Below, piece by piece: positions 1-4,789 of a stretch of DNA of 5,964 bases. This DNA comes from Anaerolineae bacterium. Its GTDB lineage: Bacteria > Chloroflexota > Anaerolineae > Aggregatilineales > Phototrophicaceae. The translations under genes were made by a program, and so were the position numbers. The notes beneath the pieces are model-generated. The model saw only the letters and a program-made list of their open reading frames with translations, was not told the origin of the DNA and searched no databases. Numbering within the stretch: the stretch's first letter is position 1; each line of letters opens with the position of its first letter. Where the stretch lies: NCBI GenBank assembly GCA_020848855.1, contig JADLHH010000017.1, positions 1 to 5,964 on the forward strand. Direction: 5' to 3'.

Positions 1-1
1 C

Positions 2-481
2 CTGCACGCGCACCCGGTCGCGGCGGTGATCGGCACGGGCGGCGCGCGCCACGAAGAGTTCGAGGCGCTGGAACACGCCGTCGCGCTGCTGGAATACGTC
101 GGCTTGAGTGAAACGTATGGCGACCTGCTGGCGCAAAACCTGCCGTATGGCTTGCAGCGCCGGCTGGAGATCGCGCGGGCGCTGGCGTCCGAGCCGAAGC
201 TGCTGCTGCTGGACGAGCCGACCGCCGGGATGAACCCGCAGGAAACCGAGGACATGATGCACCTGATTCGCCGCCTGCGCGACGAGCGCGGGCTGACCAT
301 CTTCCTGATCGAGCACGACGTGAAGCTGGTCATGAACATCTCGGATCAGGTGAGCGTGATGGACTACGGGCAGAAGATTGCCGAAGGGACGCCCGCTGAA
401 GTCCAGCGCGACCCGAAGGTGATCGAGGCGTACCTCGGCACGCCGGTGGAAGACGTATTCGGCGCGGAAGGTGACGCATGA
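2..481 (+). CDS. livG: Branched-chain amino acid ABC transporter ATP-binding protein LivG, C-terminal part (5' end outside window)
   Basis: The frame is open from base 2, so the gene starts upstream of the window; 159 residues are visible, against roughly 255 in a full LivG. In order they show an ABC signature region (LPYGLQRRLEIARAL), Walker B (LLLLDEPTAGMNP), a switch histidine in IEHDVKLVM, and the typical LivG tail VMDYGQKIAEGTPAEV followed by VIEAYLG. Walker A lies in the missing part. In this family LivG pairs with LivF as the cytoplasmic ATPase pair driving import of Leu/Ile/Val or related substrates through the LivH/LivM permeases. The stop codon overlaps the livF start (ATGA), which indicates one operon with translational coupling. 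A GTG at 26 is only an internal codon, because the preceding in-frame residues still look like LivG. Substrate could also be urea or another amide, since Urt ATPases are close relatives. Confidence 0.93.
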   Translation: MHAHPVAAVIGTGGARHEEFEALEHAVALLEYVGLSETYGDLLAQNLPYGLQRRLEIARALASEPKLLLLDEPTAGMNPQETEDMMHLIRRLRDERGLTIFLIEHDVKLVMNISDQVSVMDYGQKIAEGTPAEVQRDPKVIEAYLGTPVEDVFGAEGDA

Positions 482-1191
482 GCCTGCTTGAAGTCAGGGA
501 CATCCACACGTTTTACGGCAATATCGAAGCGCTGAAGGGCGTCTCGCTGACGGTCGAGCAGGGCGAAATCGTCACGCTGATCGGGGGCAACGGCGCGGGT
601 AAGACCACCACGCTCAACACCATCTGCGGCATCACCCCGGCGCGCTCCGGCAGCGTGCTGCTCGACGGCGAAGACATCACCCACCTGCGCCCGCACGAAA
701 TCGTCAAGCGGCGGGTGGTGCAGGCGCCGGAAGGACGCAAAATCTTCACGCGGCTGACGGTGCGCGAGAACCTCGAAATGGGCGGCTTTGCTCAGGACGA
801 CCCGAACGCGGTCGAAGCGGCGATGGCAGACGTATTCGAGCGCTTCCCGCGCCTGAAGGAGCGGCAGAAACAGCTTGGCGGCACGCTTTCCGGCGGCGAA
901 CAGCAGATGCTCGCCATCGGGCGGGCGCTGATGACGCGCCCGCGTATTCTGCTGCTGGATGAGCCGTCGATGGGACTCGCGCCGCTGCTGGTGCGCGACA
1001 TCTTCGAGGTGATCCGCTATCTGAACCAGGAAGCCGGGACGACCATCCTGCTGGTGGAGCAGAACGCGCTGATGGCGCTGGCAGTGGCGAATCGCGGTTA
1101 CGTATTACAGTCCGGCTACATCACCCACGCCGACACCGCCGACGCGCTGAGCCACAATCAGGTCGTCATCGAGGCGTATCTGGGGGGATAA
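478..1191 (+). CDS. livF: Branched-chain amino acid ABC transporter ATP-binding protein LivF, complete
   Basis: This is a complete 237-residue ABC ATPase of normal LivF length. An A-loop tyrosine lies near residue 13, Walker A GGNGAGKT at 36-43, the Q-loop in QAPEGRKIF with Q82, the signature LSGGEQQ at 137-143, and Walker B ILLLDE at 157-162. The switch position carries Gln (VEQN, Q195) instead of His, which is characteristic of LivF. The C-terminus ends in VIEAYLGG, as usual for this subfamily. The ATG overlaps the livG stop by four bases, and GGAAGG at 466-471 lies six bases upstream as ribosome binding site. The protein would form the second ATPase of the membrane importer with LivG. No further liv gene follows; the next gene is convergent, so this is the operon end. 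UrtE is the closest alternative identity. Confidence 0.95.
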   Translation: MSLLEVRDIHTFYGNIEALKGVSLTVEQGEIVTLIGGNGAGKTTTLNTICGITPARSGSVLLDGEDITHLRPHEIVKRRVVQAPEGRKIFTRLTVRENLEMGGFAQDDPNAVEAAMADVFERFPRLKERQKQLGGTLSGGEQQMLAIGRALMTRPRILLLDEPSMGLAPLLVRDIFEVIRYLNQEAGTTILLVEQNALMALAVANRGYVLQSGYITHADTADALSHNQVVIEAYLGG

Positions 1192-1208
1192 AACAGCCCC
1201 TCATCTCG

Positions 1209-1309
1209 GCTCACCGTCGCTTCGCTTTGGGTGAGCTTTCCCTTCTCCCACGCAGGCGGGGAGAAGGGAGTCAAAAGTCCCTCTCCCCGTTTACGTGGGA
1301 GAGGGATTT
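1209..1309. repeat. Cluster of three consecutive intergenic hairpins
   Basis: Between the convergent livF and BI-1 genes, three inverted repeats follow each other. GCTCACC 1209-1215 pairs with GGTGAGC 1230-1236. CCCTTCTCCC 1240-1249 pairs exactly with GGGAGAAGGG 1259-1268. CCCTCTCCC 1279-1287 pairs exactly with GGGAGAGGG 1297-1305. The second and third hairpins are near copies of each other (C/T-rich left arm, 9-base loop, G/A-rich right arm), so they look like a duplicated palindromic unit. The motif GGGTGAGGG at 1311-1319 just outside belongs to the same style. Such elements often recur many times in a genome, but only this locus is visible. They probably also stop transcription from both sides. 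Confidence 0.75.
1271..1309 (-). terminator. Probable terminator of the BI-1 family gene
   Basis: The stem 1275-1287/1297-1309 has 13 pairs, one of them G-U, with a 9-base loop. Read on the minus strand it lies 21 bases past the BI-1 gene stop codon and is followed by a short CTTTTGAC tract. The T run is only four bases, so it is a weak intrinsic terminator by sequence. On the plus strand the same stem is followed by ATTTAGG and could help end livF transcription. Confidence 0.5.
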
Positions 1310-1329
1310 AGGGTGAGGGCGAATTGTAT

Positions 1330-2034
1330 CTACCGCCGCCGCCCGAACAGCCGCAGCAGGAAGATGAACAGGTTGACGAAGTCCAGGTAAAGCTGGAGCG
1401 CGGCGAAAATGCTGTACTTCGCCACCGCCGAGCCGTCCGCCTGGAATTCGGGCGACGCCGCCATGTACTTGATCTTCTGGGTGTCGTAGGCGGTCAAGCC
1501 CATGAAAATCGCCACGCCGGCGAAGCTGATCAGAATCTCAAACGCAGAACTGCGCAGGAACATGTTCACGATCAGTGCAATCAGCAGACCGAACAAGCCG
1601 ACCATCAGGTACGTGCGCCAGTGGGTCAGGTCGATATCGGTCGTGAAGCCGATGACCGACATCGCGGCGAACGTTCCGGCGGTGATGAAGAACGCCAGCG
1701 CGACCGACTCGCCGGTATAAGCGTACAGCAGCAGCGAGAGCGTGAAGCCGTTCAGCGCCGCGTAGACCACGAACATGATGGCGGCGACGGTGGGAGACAG
1801 CCGCGAGATCGCCCACGACAGCGCGATGACGAGGACGAGTTCGGCGATGACCGCGCCAAGAAACAACTGCGGCGAATTCCCGAAGACTTCCTCAACGTTA
1901 ATGCTCACGGCAACCACGCCGGTGACGACCAGACCAATGATCATCCACAGGTACGTCCATTTGAGCAGGGGGCGAACCGCCTCGCTGGTGATAGCCGAGA
2001 TGTCACGTTTGCCAAAAAGCCCCGGAGATTCCAT
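1330..2034 (-). CDS. Bax inhibitor-1 (BI-1/YccA/YbhL) family seven-helix membrane protein
   Basis: The protein has 234 residues, normal for bacterial BI-1 proteins (PF01027). After a short polar N-terminus, seven hydrophobic segments can be read at about 28-47, 58-78, 83-103, 109-130, 141-160, 166-182 and 210-230. The tail ends FGRRR, which suggests a cytoplasmic C-terminus. Family hallmarks are AYDTQKIK (Asp184) and LYLDFVNLFIFLLRLFG (Asp218). In the characterised homologue BsYetJ a pair of Asp residues in the equivalent helices forms a pH-sensitive calcium-leak gate, so Asp184 and Asp218 are the likely counterparts. The loop between them (about 191-208) seems longer than in YetJ and more like YbhL/YccA. 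The ATG has GAGGG at 2043-2047, eight bases upstream. It is convergent with livF, with no obvious functional link. Family assignment is firm; physiological role in this organism is unknown. Confidence 0.92.
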   Translation of the reverse strand: MESPGLFGKRDISAITSEAVRPLLKWTYLWMIIGLVVTGVVAVSINVEEVFGNSPQLFLGAVIAELVLVIALSWAISRLSPTVAAIMFVVYAALNGFTLSLLLYAYTGESVALAFFITAGTFAAMSVIGFTTDIDLTHWRTYLMVGLFGLLIALIVNMFLRSSAFEILISFAGVAIFMGLTAYDTQKIKYMAASPEFQADGSAVAKYSIFAALQLYLDFVNLFIFLLRLFGRRR

Positions 2035-2087
2035 CTTTGCAGCCCTCGATTTCTCGTATCGTAATCTGACAATTCAATGATACATGA

Positions 2088-2096
2088 ATTCTAACA
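2088..2096 (-). promoter_or_regulatory. Possible extended -10 promoter of the BI-1 gene
   Basis: On the minus strand TGT-TAGAAT forms an extended -10 element about 54 bases before the ATG. No convincing -35 is present at the right distance, because that space is a G/C-run region (GGGGG at 2098-2102 facing C runs from 2106) that can itself fold. Transcription would begin near 2081. The call is weak. Confidence 0.3.
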
Positions 2097-2165
2097 CGGG
2101 GGATGCCCCCCAGTTTCGGGGTTTACACGGATTTTACATGTCAGATCGGGAAGAAATTACGCGAG

Positions 2166-2209
2166 GTGGGGGCACGACATAGGCAACCGAAGGTTGCGCG
2201 TGCCCCCAC
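2166..2209. repeat. Compound GC-rich palindrome downstream of the aminotransferase gene
   Basis: An 11-base perfect inverted repeat, GTGGGGGCACG at 2166-2176 and CGTGCCCCCAC at 2199-2209, encloses a second stem, GCAACC 2183-2188 with GGTTGC 2192-2197, capped by a GAA triloop. The unpaired bases are six on the left (ACATAG) and one on the right. It begins 25 bases past the aminotransferase stop (minus-strand reading), where it could slow or end transcription, but the following T content is low. The G5-CACG core resembles GTAGGGGCACG-type dispersed palindromes seen in intergenic regions of several phyla, so it may be a small mobile repeat acting secondarily as a terminator. Confidence 0.7.
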
Positions 2210-2233
2210 GACGAGATTTCCATTTGAGCAGGC

Positions 2234-3550
2234 TTACTTCAGCGCGTTCAGCCCCTCGAACAGCCGCTTGACCGCCCCGGCGGTCGTTTCTGGCGGCAGC
2301 GCATACGAGAAGCGAATCCAGTTCTCGCCCGCGTCCGAGAAATACTTGCCGGCGACGATGGCGATGCCGTACTGCTCGCCCAGATAGGTCAGCAGCCCTT
2401 CGGAGCCACTCAGCCCGCCCGCCTCGATATACGGCGTGCAGTCGATGAAGGCGTAGTAGCCGTCGCCCATGACGAAGCGTGCGCCGTTCGCTTCCAGCGC
2501 GCCGCGCAGGACTTTGCGGCTCTCGCGGGTCGGCAGGATGATCGGCGCGGCGGCTTCTTCGTAGCCCATCTGGTAGGCGGCAATCGCCACCGCCTGCCCG
2601 AAGTACGACGGCACGACGCCGTGCGACGCCTGGCTGACGATGTACTTGACGACCTGCTTGCCCGCCAGCAGGTGCGCGCTGCGGATGTTCGACGCGCCGA
2701 GGCTCTTGGTCAGTCCGTCGAGCACCATGATCCGCTCGCGCTCTTCCGGCGTGAAGGCTTGCAGCAGGGTGTTGATGTTGTTGTGCCCGCCGTCCGTGAC
2801 CCAGTGGTACATCCAGTCGAACAGCACGTAGGCAATGCCCGCGTCGAGCGCGGTGTGCGCCAGTTCGATCTGCTCGCTGAGCGGGATGGTGCGCCCGGTC
2901 GGGTTGTCCGGCGACGTGATCACAATCCCGGCGATCTTGCGCCCTTCCTGCGCGGCGAACGCGGCGGTGGCGCGGATACCTTCCGGCGTGTAGCGCCAGC
3001 CCTCTGCCGGGTCGCCGGGGGCGAGCAGCACGGTCGCGCCGATGGCATACGGGCCCCCGTTGTAGGAAATCCAGGGGACGCGCGAGACGACGATCAGGCT
3101 GCCGACTTCCTTCGTGCCGAGCGCGATCATCGCGCCGTAGGCTTTCTGCAAGCCGTCGCGCCCGCCCTGCATGAACACAATGTTCTCAGGACCCCAGCCG
3201 GAAGCGGCGTCCAACTGCCAGTACGGTTCGGCGGCAGCTTTGCGGAACTGCGCTGTGCCGAACGGCTGGTCGTAGGCGGTGCCGTGTTCCAGTTGAAGCT
3301 GCAGCGCGCTTTCGAGCAGCGCCGACGGCACACCCGGCAGGCTCGCGCCGCCGTCACCCTGCGAGGCGTCGTAGGTTACCACGCCTGTGCCGTGATTCTG
3401 GGTATAGACCTTAAGCGCGTCCCGGATCAGGAACATCCGTGACGGCGGAATGTCCATCATCTGAGCCGGGTAGCCGTTCACCGGGATGCGGTTCTCCGGC
3501 GGGACTGCAAATTCGGGCATTTCGAACCTAAGAGTTTCTTTTTCGATCAA
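2234..3550 (-). CDS. PLP-dependent aminotransferase, class I/II (fold type I), substrate unassigned
   Basis: From the TTG at 3550 the protein has 438 residues, usual for this superfamily. Residue numbers here use that start. Visible landmarks are the cofactor phosphate-loop region QGGRDGLQKA (about 128-137), SPDNPTGR (213-220) with the Asn contacting the PLP ring, FDWMYHW with Asp245 (pyridine nitrogen) and Tyr248, the Schiff-base Lys282 in LTKSLG, Arg290 downstream, and Arg413 in WIRFSYALPPE, which should bind the substrate alpha-carboxylate. All core catalytic residues are present. The open frame reaches back to 3613, but that stretch contains the terminator hairpin. AAAGGAGG at 3559-3566 lies eight bases before the TTG, which decides the start; an ATG at 3520 is a weaker alternative. 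The gene stands alone and is preceded by an attenuator-like leader rich in Met and Thr codons, hinting at aspartate-family metabolism. Substrate cannot be read from the sequence. Confidence 0.9.
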   Translation of the reverse strand: MIEKETLRFEMPEFAVPPENRIPVNGYPAQMMDIPPSRMFLIRDALKVYTQNHGTGVVTYDASQGDGGASLPGVPSALLESALQLQLEHGTAYDQPFGTAQFRKAAAEPYWQLDAASGWGPENIVFMQGGRDGLQKAYGAMIALGTKEVGSLIVVSRVPWISYNGGPYAIGATVLLAPGDPAEGWRYTPEGIRATAAFAAQEGRKIAGIVITSPDNPTGRTIPLSEQIELAHTALDAGIAYVLFDWMYHWVTDGGHNNINTLLQAFTPEERERIMVLDGLTKSLGASNIRSAHLLAGKQVVKYIVSQASHGVVPSYFGQAVAIAAYQMGYEEAAAPIILPTRESRKVLRGALEANGARFVMGDGYYAFIDCTPYIEAGGLSGSEGLLTYLGEQYGIAIVAGKYFSDAGENWIRFSYALPPETTAGAVKRLFEGLNALK

Positions 3551-3558
3551 CAGCCTTG

Positions 3559-3566
3559 CCTCCTTT
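3559..3566 (-). promoter_or_regulatory. Shine-Dalgarno that fixes the aminotransferase start
   Basis: AAAGGAGG on the minus strand is close to the full anti-16S complement. It lies eight bases before TTG (3550) and five before CTG (3553). It also lies downstream of the terminator hairpin, so translation of the enzyme depends on transcription passing the hairpin. The ATG at 3520 is preceded only by a weak TAGG. Confidence 0.75.
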
Positions 3567-3574
3567 ATCGTCAG

Positions 3575-3603
3575 AAACAAAAACACCCCGCGTCGCGGGG
3601 TGT
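3575..3603 (-). terminator. Intrinsic terminator inside the aminotransferase leader (attenuator)
   Basis: On the minus strand ACACCCCGC and GCGGGGTGT form a 9-base-pair stem around a GAC triloop, immediately followed by TTTTTGTTT. This is a textbook Rho-independent terminator with clear orientation, because the plus-strand side has no T tract. It lies after the promoter (3718-3745) and before the ribosome binding site (3559-3566) of the same gene. No other minus-strand gene upstream needs ending here, so it is best read as a conditional terminator. Confidence 0.85.
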
Positions 3604-3630
3604 GGTTATGCAAACACGTATAGACCCCGC
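3595..3630 (-). promoter_or_regulatory. Putative antiterminator competing with the attenuator hairpin
   Basis: GCGGGGT (minus strand, 3630-3624) begins directly after the leader stop codon. It is exactly complementary to ACCCCGC (3601-3595), which is the 5' arm of the terminator stem. A further GTG (3617-3615) can pair with CAC (3604-3602), lengthening the alternative helix across a small bulge. The two structures exclude each other. A ribosome finishing the leader frame would cover the GCGGGGT arm and favour termination; one stalled further upstream would leave it free and favour readthrough. The pairing is visible in the sequence; the switching is inferred. Confidence 0.55.
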
Positions 3631-3684
3631 CTACGCTGGTGGGTGACGATTGGTATCGGTGGTGGTCATCATACGCATCGACAT
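3631..3684 (-). CDS. Putative 17-residue Met/Thr-rich leader peptide of the aminotransferase
   Basis: The frame encodes MSMRMMTTTDTNRHPPA and stops with TAG at 3631-3633. Four of the first six codons are Met and four of codons 7-11 are Thr (ACC ACC ACC GAT ACC). GAAAGG at 3691-3696 lies six bases before the ATG, a good ribosome binding site for so short a frame. The frame lies between the promoter and the terminator, with its stop codon abutting the antiterminator arm, as in the thr, his and trp leader peptides of enterobacteria. An in-frame ATG at 3708 would give a 25-residue version starting almost at the predicted transcript end. The peptide probably has no function of its own; translating it would be the sensor. 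A Pro-Pro pair before the last codon could add a pause. The same frame continues upstream as an unlikely antisense frame of the next gene, so its openness alone proves little. Confidence 0.5.
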   Translation of the reverse strand: MSMRMMTTTDTNRHPPA

Positions 3685-3717
3685 GACGTACCTTTCACAG
3701 CCGACCATGATTGTCCT

Positions 3718-3745
3718 ATTGTAACAGCCGCGCGTCAATGTGCAA
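3718..3745 (-). promoter_or_regulatory. Sigma-70-type promoter of the aminotransferase leader
   Basis: On the minus strand -35 TTGCAC (3745-3740) and -10 TACAAT (3723-3718) are separated by 16 bases, and a TGT just before the -10 makes an extended -10. Transcription would begin near 3711, giving a 5' leader of about 160 bases to the TTG start, far longer than needed for a plain gene. Confidence 0.65.
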
Positions 3746-3831
3746 CACCTGCAAACCTGCTCGACGCGCGTTCGTACAAACTGCCAAAGATCGCCACCCC
3801 GCGCCCCGGCACGCTGCCGCCGGTTATCCCG

Positions 3832-3840
3832 TGCTAGAAT
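3832..3840 (+). promoter_or_regulatory. Possible extended -10 promoter of the acetolactate decarboxylase-like gene
   Basis: TGC-TAGAAT lies 30 bases before the ATG at 3871 and places the transcript start near 3847. There is no clear -35. It faces away from the aminotransferase promoter about 90 bases off, so the two genes are divergently expressed from one intergenic region. Confidence 0.4.
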
Positions 3841-3870
3841 AAGCCACAGACATGACGGAAAGGGAAGCCC

Positions 3871-4686
3871 ATGCCGATGAGCCGTTCCTCGCTGCTGGTC
3901 TACAATACGGTTGATCGTCTGCTGCGCGGCGATCTGTTCCACACCGTCACCACCGCCGACGTGATCGACGATCTCGCGGCGTTTCCCGACGATGCGCCGG
4001 TTGTCGGCATCGGCACGACCAGTTGGCTGCGGCGCAACGGCGAAGTCATCGCCGGCGGAACTGCTCGGTCGCCGCAGTTTCTGTGGGCAGACCCGGAAAG
4101 CAGCCCCGTTGGGCAGGTGATCGATGTGTGCTGGCAGCGCCCGTCCGAAGGCGACACGCCGCTGGTCACGCCGCGCATCGACGACAACGACGAACAGGCG
4201 AATTTCCCATTTCTGGCGCTGGCGGTCTGCGACCCGGCACAGTCGATGCAGTGGGAGATCGCCGACGTTCTCGACGCCCACACCTGGCTGATTGACGAAT
4301 TGGGCAGGCGGAACGTGGGTGTGGCGGGCGTGCAGTTTCGCGGGCGCTTCGGCGCGGTCAGGACGACCGACGCCTACAACGTGCCCCTCGGCGGTCTCGA
4401 CCTGAGCGGCGGGTACGCGGGCGACCAGTATTTCCGCTTTGCCGAATATCACGACGACGAGTGGATTCTCAACGGCGTGTACGCCGCCAACCCGTCGCTT
4501 CAGCCGTTCATCTCGGTCGCCAGCCGACCGCTGCACCTGCACGGCTACCGGACTGCTGCCCGCGATGGTGGGCACATCGTTTCGGCGGAAGTGCGCACGG
4601 CGCAGGTCGCCGTCTGGCTGCTGGACGACCTGATTTTGCGGATTCACGACGTGGCGCACGCCCTGATGCCGGTGCAGAAGGGCTGA
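3871..4686 (+). CDS. Alpha-acetolactate decarboxylase-like protein
   Basis: The protein has 271 residues and no signal peptide or membrane segment, so it is cytoplasmic. I assign it by pattern. The stretch PLHLHGYRTAARDGGHI puts three His at 222, 224 and 235, the HxH-x10-H spacing of the zinc ligands in acetolactate decarboxylase (family motif HFHF...GGHV, PF03306). The N-terminal VYNTVDRLLRGDLF matches the style of the family opening (YSTIDALL-G), and GIGTTSWLRRNGEV (Glu58) matches GLGTFNALDGE, which carries a conserved Glu. FRGRFGAVRT (about 156-165) corresponds to the segment with a catalytic Arg. The known enzyme converts 2-acetolactate to acetoin and CO2. No acetolactate synthase or butanediol gene is adjacent, so the reaction here is inferred. 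AAGGG at 3860-3864 lies six bases before the ATG. A second ATG at 3877 is possible. The 3' end overlaps a minus-strand frame. Confidence 0.62.
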   Translation: MPMSRSSLLVYNTVDRLLRGDLFHTVTTADVIDDLAAFPDDAPVVGIGTTSWLRRNGEVIAGGTARSPQFLWADPESSPVGQVIDVCWQRPSEGDTPLVTPRIDDNDEQANFPFLALAVCDPAQSMQWEIADVLDAHTWLIDELGRRNVGVAGVQFRGRFGAVRTTDAYNVPLGGLDLSGGYAGDQYFRFAEYHDDEWILNGVYAANPSLQPFISVASRPLHLHGYRTAARDGGHIVSAEVRTAQVAVWLLDDLILRIHDVAHALMPVQKG

Positions 4687-4789
4687 TCCTCAGCAAAGCT
4701 TCGGTCAGCGCGGTTTTCTCCGGCTGCGGGTCGGGCGTATCGCCCAGCAGGATCATGCCGCCGGGCATGTTTTGCAGGATCGCCTTCAC
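4508..4789 (-). CDS. Short frame coupled to the epimerase; possible truncated operon gene, unrecognised
   Basis: A GTG at 4789 overlaps the epimerase stop codon (GTGA), and GGAGAG at 4795-4800 lies five bases upstream: a typical coupled operon junction. The frame runs 93 residues. The first 34 (VKAILQNMPGGMILLGDT and following) fall outside the convergent gene and look coding: 29 of 34 codons end in G or C, and the composition is balanced. After about residue 36 the frame becomes Arg/Ala/Pro-rich, as expected when it is simply the reverse of the convergent gene. It may be the 5' remnant of a gene cut by a rearrangement that brought in the decarboxylase-like gene, or a genuine small protein with an overlapping tail. 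I do not recognise a family. Confidence 0.4.
   Translation of the reverse strand: MKAILQNMPGGMILLGDTPDPQPEKTALTEALLRISPSAPASGRAPRRESAKSGRPAARRRPAPCALPPKRCAHHRGQQSGSRAGAAVGWRPR

Noticed and set aside
128..190. Proline in the LivG signature (LPYG instead of LSYG or LSGG)
   Set aside because: LivG proteins commonly vary at this position and the LPYG form is familiar in the family, so it is not a sign of inactivation.
1058..1072. Gln replacing the switch His in LivF
   Set aside because: EQN at this position is the normal state of LivF and not a defect.
1324..2064. 246-codon plus-strand open frame
   Set aside because: It is antisense to the clearly recognisable BI-1 membrane protein. Its Gln/Arg/Asp/His-rich composition is what the reverse of a hydrophobic GC-rich gene gives.
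2621..3442. 273-codon plus-strand open frame
   Set aside because: It lies wholly antisense to the aminotransferase, with no ribosome binding site support or known motif.
3551..3613. N-terminal extension of the aminotransferase to the TTG at 3613
   Set aside because: The added 21 codons span the terminator hairpin and its T tract, have no ribosome binding site, and the strong AAAGGAGG lies inside them.
3551..3745. A known metabolite riboswitch class in the aminotransferase leader
   Set aside because: I could not match SAM, lysine, T-box or other known consensus cores. There is no T-box sequence (TGGNACC-type) before the terminator, and the leader peptide explanation accounts for the parts better.
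3631..4659. 342-codon minus-strand open frame
   Set aside because: It is the reverse of the decarboxylase-like gene for most of its length, has Arg/Val/Asp-rich shadow composition and no recognisable domain, and runs through the divergent promoters. Only its last 17-25 codons are kept, as the leader peptide.
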